From assembly GCA_964036045.1 (NCBI GenBank), contig OZ038390.1:1362045-1426044 (forward strand): a stretch of DNA of 64,000 bases, read 5' to 3'. The stretch comes from Eutreptiella sp. 'Long Island Sound 2002' (taxonomy: Eukaryota; Euglenozoa; Euglenophyceae; Eutreptiales; Eutreptiaceae). The first letter of the stretch is position 1; each line of letters starts with the position of its first letter. Under the pieces are notes generated by a model. That model saw only the letters and a list, made by a program, of their open reading frames with translations. It made no database searches and was not told where the DNA came from. Of the stretch, positions 18,896-31,100 are shown one piece after another. Made by a program: the position numbers and the translations under genes.

Positions 18896-19570
18896 GGGGG
18901 GGTCTTTGCACTGCGCGTGCACTGCGCGCTACTTTTAGACTATGTCCCCCCCGAAGAGCCCCCAAGCACACCCCTTGGAAACGCCCTTAGAATTAGGTGA
19001 CCCAAACTGCCCCAGCTCAAGAAAGTTGCTAACTACCTTCCCTTCACATAACACACATCATGCACAACTGGAAAAGCCATGAACAGGCGTGGATTGCACC
19101 ATTTTTAGCGATGGAGGTTGGGTTGGGGCAAACTTGCATGTAACTTGATCCATGAATGCCCTTTCCCTTACGTACATGGTACTCACACGAGCCTTAATCG
19201 CGTCCTTGTATCGGATAATCGGACTTGCTTCAACACTTCCACTTCCCAATGGAATCTTTGGCCGTCCCATGTGTGCTTGTCCCCCTGAGTGGAAATGGCT
19301 CTTCGCCACTCTGCACAAATATAATGTAAAGCGTAAACACAATCAAGGCAAGAGAGTCGCAAACGGCATTGCGTGTAGTAAAAAGGGCGGAAATGCTACA
19401 TCACCCCTGCATTCTCGGGGTTCCCCAACAAAGGGGGACAAAATCAGAACTCAAAACCTCCGCTACGGGTCACCATGATGCCCCTAGGGAACCCTAGTAT
19501 CTCAAAGTATGGGTCTCTAGTACAGCCAGACGCCCAAATAGGTGCACTGCGCGCGCACTGCGCTTGAAGC
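18896..19570 (+). repeat. Dispersed ~675-bp repeat family, copy 1
   Basis: Closely matches the reverse complement of 62545-63215, by eye with about 95% identity in the middle part. Near each end lies GCACTGCGC repeated twice (gcactgcgcgtgcactgcgc at 18907-18926 and gcactgcgcgcgcactgcgc near 19544). These may mark the family's ends. Both copies keep open frames on both strands. Confidence 0.85.
19152..19478 (+). CDS. Conserved ORF in dispersed repeat, copy 1, unknown
   Basis: 108 codons beginning MNALSLTYMVLTRALIASLY and including PPEWKWLFATLHKYNVK. It is the same peptide as the N-terminus of the 395-codon ORF at 62969-61782, with about seven differences in the first 90 residues. The C-terminal extension of the other copy is absent here. 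The opposite strand is equally open, so the coding direction is not settled. Confidence 0.35.
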   Translation: MNALSLTYMVLTRALIASLYRIIGLASTLPLPNGIFGRPMCACPPEWKWLFATLHKYNVKRKHNQGKRVANGIACSKKGGNATSPLHSRGSPTKGDKIRTQNLRYGSP

Positions 19571-19886
19571 CCCCCATAGGACCATGTGTCGGTCAGGCAG
19601 TGGCCGGAGGTCGTGGTCCAGCGCGCGGTCTGGGACGCTAGGTGCTTTGGGTGCTCAAAGAGGCAGTTTTGGGAGAAAAGAGCCCACTTGTCCCTGCCCG
19701 CCCTTGCGCAGCTATGACAGCACCAATCCTGCATCTCAGCGTCATACGCCCCCCAAAACTGCCGAGAGACCTTGCGAAAGGACGCGGGGTACACCTCTTC
19801 TACCCCTTGGCAGGCCATGCGCAGCCACTGATTATTTGCGCGCATGCAGTGTGCCACCATCGCCGCCCAATTCAATATGAGCGGTT
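19571..19886. other. Unassigned, possible minus-strand ORF fragment
   Basis: A 143-codon minus frame (19875-19444) reads NNQWLRMACQGVEEVYPASF and later EMQDWCCHSCARAGRDKWAL. It is moderately protein-like with a Cys cluster, but it has no recognised family and overlaps the dispersed repeat. It could be a transposase remnant. Confidence 0.25.
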
Positions 19887-20075
19887 AATACATCCTCCAT
19901 CACCTTCCTAGACGGAATTCAGCAAGAGGTGGTGTAGAGTCCACTGCCCTGAGGACCGAGATGAAGTAGCCCGAAGTTGTCAAGACCACTTTCCTATAAG
20001 GCCTAGACAAGATCCCTCGAAAGAAATTGCCAAGGCCCCTGTCTTGTATGGTGGGGGGGGCTTGCCCGGTGCACC
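19887..20075 (+). repeat. Dispersed repeat, copy 1 (pair with 24.18 kb)
   Basis: Matches 24180-24375 in direct orientation with moderate divergence. Shared parts include acatcctccatca, gacggaattcagcaa, gatgaagtagccc, ggcctagacaagatccctc and gccaaggcccctgtcttgta, followed by a G run and cttgcccgg. Confidence 0.85.
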
Positions 20076-21979
20076 CATATTCCAAACCAATGTCTGGCCA
20101 TTACTACCCAAGCTTGAAACCCTAAAATCACCCCAAGTAAGCTAGAACTCACACACCCTACGAGCCCAAAAATCCTTAAACATGAAAACCATACCTACAC
20201 AAACTCCGAGTCATGAAATACAATTGAGTTGATGCATCTGGGCTGCAACGTGTGGGTGGGCCAATGCACAGTATCATGATTCTCATTGCCCTTCACACTG
20301 AGGTTTCGCAGCACAAAGTGCACAGATCTTCTGCATCATTACAATCTTCTAGCATGCCTGTGCTCAGGGAATCAATAGGTGCCCAAACGTGTGGACGCAA
20401 TTGGTCCCATAGACTGTACTGTGGGTACCCCCGTCTGAAACGCGCATGCCCCCCATACCAGTGACGTGGCCAGGAACCCGTTCACAGCATCCAAGGGATG
20501 GCACAGTGCGACGGCAAGGACCGGGGGCATTTTCAGTTGGGGGTTATCCTGCCACGGTTGGTACGGGGTGGGACGGACAGTGCAGCGGATAAACCTGTAG
20601 TGCAGCCGACCTGCCCTCAAATGTAAACTCTGTGCCAGCCCACTAGGCATGCACCTGGCAGGTTAGTGCACCCCCATGCCTCAAATTGTGTCCTGAGGGG
20701 GGGCACTTGCACTGCATGCACATCACCTGAAAACTGTTGGACTGGTTCACCGAGAAACAGCCCAACATTCCCAATGAAAAGGGCCCCACAAGCATGCAGC
20801 AAACAACAAGACACAAGATATGATGCTCCACCTCTGGCAATGGACATCTCCAAATGTGCTCACTGGAACTCCCCCCAGCGTTGCAGGGTTCCAACAGGCC
20901 CCACACCCGTCAACTTCGGTAAAAGTATCGCCGGAGGAAGCGCTGTCTCCCACTGGGGATTGGTGTTGCACAAGCCACTCGTGGCACAAGAGGAGACGGG
21001 CCATGACCTCAGTACAACTCCTGCTCCACCGGCGAGGTTCAGGGGTGCAGCAAACAACAGTTCACAGTGCGGGCGCCCCTGCTGCTGGACCAAGTCAGGC
21101 TCAAGCTCGACCTACTCCCCACCCCCCCCCCGGTCAAATGTGCTGGGCACACCCAAGATCAGATTGGGAGGTCAGGAGGACACCTGTTGAAGGCGGGAAG
21201 GGGGGGTACAGTCCACTGATGACAGCCACTGCACTAGTGTGTGCTCCTCTTCAAATCGAGTCTTTTTGGTTAGGGTTCCCTGTCGATATGCAACGGTGGC
21301 AACAACGCAGAGCGTGCACTCCACACTCATGGAGGCCAGCACTGCCTCTGCCAGCTTTCTCCTTGACTCTCCTCGCATGGAGATGACATGTCCTCACCCA
21401 CGCTCGAGTTCGGATGTTTGATGCCCGCGCCTCCACCCGCAGCAGGACCGCCCCTTTGCCTCCTGCCCCGGCTTTCCCGATCCTTCCCCTCATAGGCAAC
21501 CACCGTCTGTGTTGCTTGGGCCAACCGGCGCAAAATGCCCATGCAGGTCAGGCCACACAAGAGGCCTTTCAGTACTTTACTGCGCAGACATTTTGCTTTG
21601 CCGGACACCCCCGCGGGACGCAGGGCACCGGTGGCCCTTCCAGTGGTGAACAATTCAAGTTGTGGGCTGGGATCTCGACAACGGCCGAAAAATCACTGTA
21701 TGTGCAACAGAATCCGCACGTATGGGGCGCGGTTTGTGACCTGCCTGCATCCCCGGTGCGTGGCTGGGACACACGGTGCACAGCATTCCACCTGCTGTGC
21801 CATCCAAAGCCTCGGATGCATTCATGGCTGCAATTGTCAAAGGCAAGAGCATACAATCCATCATTGCCTCCTCGTGGCGCATTTCAATGCACCGTGCTAC
21901 TGTTTCGTGCGACCATACACAGGCCCATGAAGTTCCCCATCGATCTGCCCGGAAGGTTCCCCGGGCTGGTCCCCAAGAA
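20076..21979. other. Unassigned stretch, no gene supported
   Basis: Several frames of 60-190 codons on both strands lack recognisable motifs. A few Cys-rich peptides on the minus strand near 20260-20900 could be remnants of a transposon protein, but they are broken by stops. C-rich run at 21117-21132. Confidence 0.35.
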
Positions 21980-22450
21980 GTGCGGGGGGGGGGGGGGGGG
22001 TTGGGGAGGATTAGGGGAAATGGGTGGAAACGGGGGAAAATGGGGGTGGGTGGGGGTAATGGGGGGGGGACACAAGGGAAATTGGGGGGGAGAATGGGGG
22101 AACAATGGAGGAACAATAGGGGAAGATGCCTTTGCCTGTTGGCCTCCGAGGGGAGGGAGAATGGGGGGGGATGGCGAAACGTGGGGGGAAATGTGGGCTG
22201 CGTTGAGGTTTATTTTGGTTTTTGTGGAAAAATGGGGAGAGCTCAGTGTGAAAAGCCCAACAATGCCATTTTTTTTTCAAGGGATGGGGTTGACCAATGG
22301 GCCTCCGAGGGGGGGAAAAACGGGGGGGGATGGGGGAAAGTGGGGGGCAATGGTGACCCCCCCTCCCCCAATCTAATAGGCAAAAGTGGCATCTCGGGGG
22401 CTCTTCACACTGTGCTCTCCCCATTTTTCCACAAAAACCAAAAACAATCT
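21980..22450 (+). repeat. G-rich minisatellite with an embedded inverted repeat
   Basis: 21980-22200 consists of short units such as gggggaaatggggg and aatgggggga. GCCTCCGAGGGG occurs twice (about 22142 and 22301), 159 bp apart. 22209-22258 and 22396-22445 are inverted copies: ttttgtggaaaaatggggag with gctcagtgtgaaaagccc against its complement. They can form a stem of about 50 bp. The strand asymmetry (G-rich on plus) could favour G-quadruplexes. Confidence 0.75.
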
Positions 22451-24179
22451 CAACACCCACCACCCCCCCTTTTACCCCATTTTCCCTAAACTGGCACATT
22501 TCGGAGATAATGTCCCGGTAACATCCCGAGATGGGGATACTCATGGCCCTGCGGCACCAAACCAGCACCCCCAGTCTGGCCTTGGGAGTGCACTGCACCC
22601 ATCAACATCCTTTCACTGTTCACCCTCCCCTCCCTTCAGAAAGGGGAAGGTAATCTCATGTGAAGAACAGTGAAATAAGACTCCTCCTGCCTTCATCGCA
22701 TTGACACAAATCCAAAAATGGAGTTACACAGGCTGCGAATGGCGTGCTCTCCTTCTGCAGGTGCACTTCGCAGAAGCTCAAGGCGAAGGACGGAACGCAG
22801 ATGCACATGCAAACTGGTCGGGGACGACACCGGCATACCAAGGGGCGAGGTAGATTGGTTCTGCTGCGAGAGGATGATTCTATTGGTACAGGGCTGGCAA
22901 AGCAACACATAGCCAAAAGCCCAACCCCCCACCCCGCCACAAACACACATACGCGTGCATACACACACTCGATGGGAACCACAACAGAAACACAACACAG
23001 TAAAGCGCGGATACCAGAAAACTCCTCGGGAGCTGCAGAGCAGCCGTAGACAGTGTTCGCTCGGACAAAAATAGACACTCAGAAGGACACACACACCCAC
23101 ACACACAGAGGTAGAGAGAGAGAGAGAGAGACAGAAAGGCATTTGAGAACACCTTGGCATCAAGTACGCCCAACCCCCATGCACAACGGGCAGCGATGTT
23201 TCGCCGTGTCACCAGGAGCGGTCATTCGACAAGGGTCAGGGGTGAGTGGTCGTTGGACGGGCGGACATACGGTCAAGGGGACGGGAAAGGGGGGGAAGAG
23301 GGGCTGAGACCCAATTCAGGAGCTAGGTGGAGGTGCAGGCGGCAGATGTCCCCTGTTTAACGCCGCCGCCTCCCAAGAGCCCCTGGATGGCATTCCATTG
23401 GCGGGGGAAGGGGGGTTGGGGGGCAATGGGGCGCATGGCCAGAGTTTTCCTTCACCGGGGCCGCCAATGCCGCCACCGAAGGGCGGGGGAAGCGGTGTCC
23501 AGCAACCGCGCCCCCGCCCTGCCCCCCCCTTCCCCGGCCTCAGGCGGCGCGGCACAGGCACAGGGCAACAGGCTGCGGGCCTCTTTCACGCGCATTGTGA
23601 ACTGATCCGCAGGAGGAACGAGGGCGCCGGCTCCGGCGCACCAGGGGGCAGCAAGGCGCCGGTCTTGGTGCGTGGGAGGGCTAGCAGCGAGGTCGCCCGA
23701 CCCCGGGCGCCCAGTCCTTCCGTCTCGCCGCGACGCCAGGGGGTGGGCGGGGGACGGGAGGGGGGGTTGGCGTCGCCAGCCTAACCCATAACCCCCTCGC
23801 TTACGCCGTCGCACAGCAGGTGCCGTAGGGTCGGTGCAGGGGGTGTGGTCAGAGTTCTGCTTCAGGGGTGGGGGTTTGGGGGTTGGGGGTCCTGGAACCC
23901 AAAAGTTTGTGTACCAAAAATAGTCCAAATCAATATTTGCTTTTGTACAATTTCATGCTTTCCCACAATGAAATCCGGGTGGGCAGGGCGCACCCCCGGG
24001 GCTGCCGGTGTGGGGCTGGTCCAGGGGGTGTGTGGCGGAAAAGCTCAGTGAGTATGCCGGTTGGTACTTCCGAGTGTGCATACTTGTTCGCCTTTTGAAC
24101 ACTTGGCGGGGGGGGGGGGGGCATAGAGGCTGAGTGTTTCTTGTGTGGGCGAGTCGGTTGGGTGTGGACGGGAGCGGTT
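22451..24179. other. No gene supported; CA/GA microsatellite inside
   Basis: Contains (CA)n and (GA)n tracts at about 23086-23132. Several long frames in 23.3-23.8 kb are GC-driven and contradict one another between strands. Nothing recognisable. Confidence 0.45.
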
Positions 24180-24375
24180 CATACATCCTCCATCATCAAG
24201 GTCACTTTCCTGGACGGAATTCAGCAAAAGGTGCTGCAGAGTCCACTGACCTGAGGGCCCAGATGAAGTAGCCCAAAGTTGTTAAGGCCGCTTTCCTAAA
24301 GGCCTAGACAAGATCCCTCATAAAAAACTGCCAAGGCCCCTGTCTTGTATGGCGGGGGGGGGGGGGGGCTTGCCC
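24180..24375 (+). repeat. Dispersed repeat, copy 2 (pair with 19.89 kb)
   Basis: Second copy of the 19887-20075 repeat, same orientation, 4.3 kb downstream. Its internal G run is longer (about 17 G) and is followed by cttgcccggcgcccc. On the minus strand both copies preserve pieces of a peptide around TTSGYFI/TTLGYFI and AEFR, so the family may derive from a coding element. Confidence 0.8.
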
Positions 24376-24395
24376 GGCGCCCCAGGGGGGATGAT

Positions 24396-24632
24396 GGGAT
24401 GGGATGGGAGTGTGTCCAACACCTGCCAGACACGTCGCCAGGCCGACCCTATGTGTCAGCGGCTTGTGCCACAGGTTGCCCCGCGCTGGACTCGGAGCCA
24501 CGCAAACCACCACTGACCCAGTCCGAGACCGGCGGGTGAAGTTTCCATACCCACACTCCCTGGGGACCCTGGTCGGCGTCACGTCCGGGGCTTCCGGCCC
24601 ACACTCACGCACACACACACACACCATGTCAT
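24396..24632 (+). repeat. Inverted dispersed repeat, copy 1 (pair with 58.8 kb)
   Basis: Nearly identical to the reverse complement of 58786-59013: gggatgggagtgtgtccaac through cgtcgccaggccgaccctat to ggcttccggcccacactcac. The length difference is mainly in the terminal CA tract. Confidence 0.92.
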
Positions 24633-25105
24633 TCCATGGTCCTGACCGGGGGGCATGGCGTGCCCCACGCAAAGCAGTCAGTGGAGTATCCGCGCTCACC
24701 CGCAAGCAGTGGCAGTCACTGCAGGTCCCACACTGTGCCGCAGGGGGGGGGGGGATGTTAGACCCAGCCCCCAGGAGACGCTGAGTTGTTGAGCAAAACT
24801 CCGGGGGTGGTAATCAGGCGAGGCAGGAGGGCCCGTGGACCCTTGTCCGGCCTGATCTGCAGCAGGTCTACTGGGCGGCCCTGTGGGGAGTGGGTTCCCT
24901 GTCCCCACAGGCTGATGCACCCTGGGACAGACAGACCGGCGACCGCGTGAAGCGCACCCGCGCACGGGGCGCGTCTGTCTGGGAGATACGTCCATCACTG
25001 TTCGCCCCCGCACGCCGCCCTCCCCGTCCCCGACTCTTTGACCCCTGTCCCTCGGGCAGACTCCCGTCCGCGCATGGGGCGCGCAGGTGTGGCATGGGGT
25101 GCGTA

Positions 25106-25305
25106 TGCCACCAACTTTCAACGCCGCGGCATTCGGTCACCCGCGTGCCACTCCGCAGTGCCGGCGTCGCACCGCGTGCGAGTGCGCGCGTTTGCAGGAG
25201 CGCATGCGCGTTGTGCCGGGGGTCCGTCGCGCGCGCGTTCGTGTGGCGCGCATGGGGTGCGTGCTGGAGGCACGGCGTCCAGTGGACGCATGCGCCACAA
25301 AGGTT
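25106..25305 (+). repeat. Diverged direct repeat with conserved frame, copy 1
   Basis: About 80% similar to 26945-27141. The plus frame from 25087 reads TFNAAAFG, then TACECARLQERMRVV, VRRARVRVARMGCVLEAR and ATK. Conservation of frame without stops in two diverged copies suggests a former or present coding segment. Family unknown. Confidence 0.7.
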
Positions 25306-25406
25306 TGACCACTCACGCGCGCGCGTGCAACCCCCCCCCCCCCCGCCCCGATACGAGATCACCGGTACCAGCGCTTGACCTTCCGCACATCAGCAGTGCC
25401 CGAAGG

Positions 25407-25409
25407 GGG

Positions 25410-25463
<54 letters not shown>

Positions 25464-25532
25464 GCGAGAGAGAGAGAGCGAGAGCGAGACAGAGACAGAA
25501 ACAGAGACAGAGACAGAGACAGAGACAGAGAC

Positions 25533-25581
<49 letters not shown>

Positions 25582-25670
25582 GCGAGAGCGAGACAGAGAC
25601 AGAGACAGAGACAGAGACAGAGACAGAGACAGAGACAGAGACAGAGACAGAGAGAGAGAGAGAGAGAGGG
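25407..25670 (+). repeat. (GA)n / (CAGAGA)n microsatellite
   Basis: Alternating blocks of gagaga and cagagacagaga over about 260 bp, purine-only on plus except for the C of each unit. It produces long spurious RE/SL-type frames on both strands. Confidence 0.97.
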
Positions 25671-26944
25671 GGGGCTACACATGCGTCGCACCCGGGCGCC
25701 GGAGTAGCTTTACGGAGATGAAAGGGCGGGCCCCCGCGCCCCCCCCCCTCCCCAGAGCCCTATGGCGCACGGGGGTAACGGAGGCCCAAATGCCAGCGGC
25801 ACCAACAGCAGCACCCCCCCATTTGACGCGGCCGCACACCGTCAGAAGGGGGGGGGCACCGCCCCTCAAATGGTCATGCACCCGCTGTGCCCGGGTCCAC
25901 AGCCCCCGGGGCCTGCCTTCGCTAAGCGACGCCCCCCCCCCCGTCCCCCGTCCTTCACCCGAACACAGTCCACTCGCACACGGGGGCCTCTGTTCAGGAG
26001 CCCAAGCGACACACGCCCACTGCCGGTCCGCCCGGAACGGATATGTCCGGTCGTCCCCCCCCCCCCCCCCGCGTGTCCCGTTCCGGTGCTACAGTGCAGT
26101 TCGGGGGGCGGGGGGATGACGGGGACTGCGCGGCCACACGACTGTGGGCCACACAGGGCCCGGGCCGGCGGGTCAGCGGCGCGCCTCTGGCCACGTCCGT
26201 TTGGCTGGACCAACGCCCCGCGCACGGTCACTGCCCCGTCCTCCGCAGTCATTGACCAGGAGGGCTGGGCTCTTCGCACCGCCATCCACAACAACTGGAC
26301 CCCCCCCCTGTGTGACATTCCGTCGCGTTGTTGTTTCTTTACAGGGCCCTGGACAGTCACCCGCTCTTCCCTTCGCATGTTGCGTCGGGTCGCTGCGTTC
26401 TGTCGGCCGCTGCGGCCGGTGCTCCCGCTGGTGTCATTCCCGCGTTCGCGGAGCCCAGTAGTTGGTGTGCCGGGGCTGTGCTGGATGTGGCGGGATGTGC
26501 CGTTTGCGCGTCAGCGGCGCCCAGTAGTAGCGGCCCCCTCTCCCCTTGTCAACGGGTGGTCAACGGCCTCAGAAGACGACAAACGCCAACACATCCGCAT
26601 TCTCATCCCCAGCGCATCGAGCAGAGCCTTCCCCAGACACATCACACCCCCCCTCAACAAAACAAAGCCCCTCGCAGCACTCAAACAACGACGGCCCCAC
26701 CTACAAAATGACCCCGGAGAAGATGAGAGAACGGCCATGCCCACCCCCCCCTCCCTCCCACAATCACCCTGCGACCCATCTCCTCCCTCGACCAATCAAA
26801 CAACCCTCCCTCCGAAGACAGCACCCCAGACCTCATCCCCACGCCGCCATCTTCCCCCAGACATCCCCGGAAAGCCGCAACCAACCAAAACCCTTTTCCT
26901 TTTGACTGATTCGCTGTGTTCAACTCGATTGCTGAACAAGTAGT
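25671..26944. other. GC-rich stretch with a 393-codon plus frame of doubtful status
   Basis: A frame 25762-26943 is open but Pro/Arg-rich, shifts in composition and contains no recognised domain. The minus strand also has a 170-codon frame in the same place. The long frame is best explained by GC content. C runs lie at 25739, 25928 and 26055. Confidence 0.4.
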
Positions 26945-27141
26945 TCTTGAAGACTTTCAACACCGCAGCATTCGGTGACCTACTTGCCACGGTGCTGCGC
27001 ACCACGTGTGAGTGCGCGCGTTTGCGGGAGCGCATGCGCCTTGTGCTGGTGGTTCGTCGCGCGCGCGTTTGTGTGGTGCGCATGGGGTGCGTGCCGGAGG
27101 CACGGTGTTCAGGAGAGGCATGCATCACAAAGGCAGCCTCG
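26945..27141 (+). repeat. Diverged direct repeat with conserved frame, copy 2
   Basis: Partner of 25106-25305. The frame from 26947 reads TFNTAAFG, then TTCECARLRERMRLV, VRRARVCVVRMGCVPEAR and ITK. It continues to about 27198, while copy 1 stops after ATKV. Confidence 0.7.
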
Positions 27142-27902
27142 GGCCCGGAGGCCACAACCCCCGGGGGAAACAAACAGCCAAAAGACTCACCAAAATGACT
27201 GGCGAGAGGATCAAGACTCGACTCCGGACGCAGCGGGGGCGCTGTCCGGGAGCAGAGGATGGCGCTGCCAGTCAGCGGGCAGCGACCCCCGATGTGGAGC
27301 AGCGGTCCAGGGATGGCCACTAGCGTCTGCCAGGTCACGCGTGATCAGAAGGAGCTGGATGCTGCTGAGTCGATCACGGGGCACAGCTGGTTCCTACTGA
27401 TTTCCGGGTGTGACAGGAGCCGATATTACTGAGTGGCACATGGTATGGGGCTGATTCCCAACGAAATTCACTTCACCCGCCGGATACTTGTGGCAGGTCC
27501 GCAGCGGTCCGCCTCAGGGGCCCGATCCGGGGGCACACTCCACGCTCCATCGCCTCCCACCCGAGACCCCTCGTCTTTGCCCCTGCTCAGACCCCGAGAT
27601 CACAGGGGCACTGTGGCCGTCGGTGCGGCCCAACGTCGACCGCGGGACGACCAGCGGCTCCCGCCCCTGCCCTCCCACGCTGGCCCAGAGCGGTCCGGAA
27701 GGAGGACCGCCCGATGGCTGCCCAGCGTCACCGTCGATGGACCAGCGGCAGCCGTCGCGCACCCGCCAACCGCCGGCACCGGCTCCGGCACCGGCACCGG
27801 CGTCGGTTAATCGCCAACCGCCATTACTTGGCCACCGAACCACCGCCGCAAAACCAACTTGCGACGGAAGGCCCGCACGAGGACAGCGCGGGCGACCCCC
27901 GG
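27142..27902. other. Downstream region of the TMEM184-like gene, no other gene supported
   Basis: GC-rich. Contains a short (GGCACC)n-like stretch near 27770-27805. If the minus-strand gene ends at 27903, this is its 3' flank or UTR. I saw no clear AATAAA-type signal on the minus strand. Confidence 0.35.
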
Positions 27903-28175
27903 TCACTTGAACATGCGGCCCGGGTCCGTCAGCGGCGAGGAGAGGCCGGGGGCGTCGCGGACCGGGGTATCGCAGAGCTGCAGCTGCAGCGACGTGGGGA
28001 AGAGGCGCGAGGGGGTGCCGGACCGGCCGCCGAAGGAGGAGGCGACGGACGGGGGCGACGCCGGCAAGCCCCCTTGACTGCCCACGGACATGGAGATGGA
28101 CCGGGAGCTGGAGGCCTGGCTCTCCGGGTGGCCCTCGCCGTACTGCTCGGTGCAGATGCTGCAGTCCTCGTCGAG
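27903..28175 (-). CDS. Proposed terminal exon: Ser-rich C-terminal tail
   Basis: A strong acceptor (gctttggttctgcag) precedes LDEDCSICTEQYGEGHPES, then a Ser/Gly-rich tail (SSSRSISMSVGSQGG) and stop TGA at 27905-27903. The acceptor is phase 0, as required by the donor at 51040. Joined sequence would read FLERFVLE-LDEDCSICTEQ. The alternative is that this exon ends an unrelated minus-strand gene whose other exons are not visible. No competing upstream exon is seen between it and the satellite. Confidence 0.5.
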   Translation of the reverse strand, partial: LDEDCSICTEQYGEGHPESQASSSRSISMSVGSQGGLPASPPSVASSFGGRSGTPSRLFPTSLQLQLCDTPVRDAPGLSSPLTDPGRMFK

Positions 28176-31100
28176 CTGCAGAACCAAAGCGACGATGGCC
28201 CACCGCAGCAACGGGACCATTTGAGATACACACGGACAATCAAGGCATACGTGGTGCTCGCTTGCCCCGCATTGTGTTGTACTAGTGATCAGCCCCGCTC
28301 TGTGCTTGCGCCCCTCTCCGCCAGACTAACAACATGGCTATGGAAATTGAACAAAGCATCCACAGCCACAGCCACACACGGGACATGGGTACACCGTAGG
28401 TACACTGTAGATAAACTGGTCAACTGTAGATAAACTGGTCCACTGTAGATAAACTGGTCCACTGTAGATACACTGGTCCACTGTAGGTAAACTGGTCCAC
28501 TGTAGGTAAACCGGTCCACTGTAGGTAAACTGGTCCACTGTAGGTAAACTGGTCTACTGTAGATAAACTGGTCCACTGTAGATACACTGGTCCACTGTAG
28601 GTAAACTGGTCCACTGTAGGTAAACTGGTCCACTGTAGGTAAACTGGTCCACTGTAGGTAAACTGGTCCACTGTAGGTAAACTGGTCCACTGTAGGTAAA
28701 CTGGTCCACTGTAGATAAACTGGTCCACTGTAGATAAACTGGTCCACTGTAGATAAACTGGTCCACTGTAGATAAACTGGTCCACTGTAGATAAACTGGT
28801 CCACTGTAGATACACTGGTCCACTGTAGGTAAACTGGTCCACTGTAGGTAAACTGGTCCACTGTAGATAAACTGGTCCACTGTAGGTAAACTGGTCCACT
28901 GTAGGTACACTGGTACACTGTAGGTAAACTGGTCCACTGTAGATAAACTGGTCCACTGTAGATAAACTGGTCCACTGTAGGTAAACTGGTCCACTGTAGA
29001 TAAACTGGTCCACTGTAGATAAACTGGTCCACTGTAGATAAACTGGTCCACTGTAGGTAAACTGGTCCACTGTAGGTAAACTGGTCCACTGTAGATAAAC
29101 CGGTCCACTGTAGATACACTGGTCCACTGTAGATACACTGGTCCACTGTAGGTAAACTGGTCCACTGTAGGTAAACTGGTCCACTGTAGATAAACTGGTC
29201 CACTGTAGGTAAACTGGTCCACTGTAGATAAACTGGTCCACTGTAGGTACACTGGTCTACTGTAGGTAAACTGGTCCACTGTAGATAAACTGGTCCACTG
29301 TAGATAAACTGGTCCACTGTAGGTAAACTGGTCCATTGTAGGTAAACTGGTCCACTGTAGATAAACTGGTCCACTGTAGGTAAACTGGTCCACTGTAGGT
29401 AAACTGGTCCACTGTGGATAAACTGGTCCACTGTAGATAAACTGGTCCACTGTAGATACACTGGTCCACTGTAGGTAAACTGGTCCACTGTAGGTAAACT
29501 GGTCCACTGTAGATAAACTGGTCCACTGTAGATAAACTGGTCCACTGTAGATACACTGGTCCACTGTAGATAAACTGGTCCACTGTAGATACACTGGTCC
29601 ACTGTAGGTAAACTGGTCCACTGTAGGTAAACTGGTCCACTGTAGGTAAACTGGTCCACTGCAGGTAAACTGGTCCACTGCAGGTAAACTGGTCCACTGT
29701 AGGTAAACTGGTCCACTGTAGGTAAACTGGTCCACTGTAGGTAAACTGGTCCACTGTAGGTAAACTGGTCCACTGTAGATAAACTGGTCCACTGTAGGTA
29801 AACTGGTCTACTGTAGGTAAACTGGTCCACTGTAGGTAAACTGGTCCACTGTAGGTAAACTGGTCCACTGTAGATAAACTGGCCCACTGTAGGTAAACTG
29901 GTCCACTGTAGGTCAACTGGTCCACTGTAGGTAAACTGGTCCACTGCAGGTAAACTGGTCCACTGTAGATACACTGGTCCACTGTAGGTAAACTGGTCCA
30001 CTGTAGGTAAACTGGTCCACTGTAGATAAACTGGTCCACTGTAGGTAAACTGATCCACTGTAGGTAAACTGGTCCACTGTAGGTAAACTGGTCCACTGTA
30101 GGTAAACTGGTCCACTGTAGGTAAACTGGTCTACTGTAGGTAAACTGGTCCACTGTAGGTAAACTGGTCCACTGTAGGTAAACTGGTCCACTGTAGATAA
30201 ACTGGTCCACTGTAGGTAAACTGGTCCACTGTAGGTCAACTGGTCCACTGTAGGTAAACTGGTCCACTGCAGGTAAACTGGTCCACTGTAGATACACTGG
30301 TCCACTGTAGGTAAACTGGTCCACTGTAGGTAAACTGGTCCACTGTAGGTAAACTGGTCCACTGTAGGTAAACTGGTCCACTGCAGGTAAACTGGTCCAC
30401 TGTAGGTAAACTGGTCCACTGCAGGTAAACTGGTCCACTGTAGGTAAACTGGTCCACTGTAGGTAAACTGGTCCACTGTAGGTAAACTGGTCCACTGTAG
30501 ATAAACTGGTCCACTGTAGGTACACTGGTCCACTGCAGGTAAACTGGTCCACTGTAGATAAACTGGTCCACTGTAGGTAAACTGGTCCACTGCAGGTAAA
30601 CTGGTCCACTGTAGGTAAACTGGTCCACTGTAGGTAAACTGGTCCACTGTAGGTAAACTGGTCCACTGTAGGTAAACTGGTCCACTGTAGATAAACTGGT
30701 CCACTGTAGGTAAACTGGTCCACTGTAGGTAAACTGGTCCACTGTAGGTAAACTGGTCCACTGTAGATACACTGGTCCACTGTAGGTAAACTGGTCCACT
30801 GTAGATAAACTGGTCCACTGTAGATAAACTGGTCCACTGTAGGTAAACTGGTCCACTGTAGATAAACTGGTCCACTGTAGGTAAACTGGTCCACTGTAGG
30901 TAAACTGGTCCACTGTAGGTAAACTGGTCCACTGCAGGTAAACTGGTCCACTGTAGGTAAACTGGTCCACTGTAGGTAAACTGGTCCACTGTAGATAAAC
31001 TGGTCCACTGTAGGTACACTGGTCTACTGTAGGTAAACTGGTCCACTGTAGATAAACTGGTCCACTGTAGGTAAACTGGTCCACTGTAGGTAAACTGGTC

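Noticed and set aside
25359-25707. RE/SL-rich ORFs on both strands
   Set aside because: Direct translation of a (GA)n/(CAGAGA)n microsatellite.
25762-26943. 393-codon plus-strand ORF as a gene
   Set aside because: Compositionally uneven, Pro/Arg-rich, no domain, crosses C homopolymers, and overlapping open frames exist on the other strand.
27514-28239. 241-codon minus frame over the proposed last exon
   Set aside because: Arg/Gly/Pro-rich shadow of the better frame (28175-27903) that has a strong acceptor and a Ser-rich tail.
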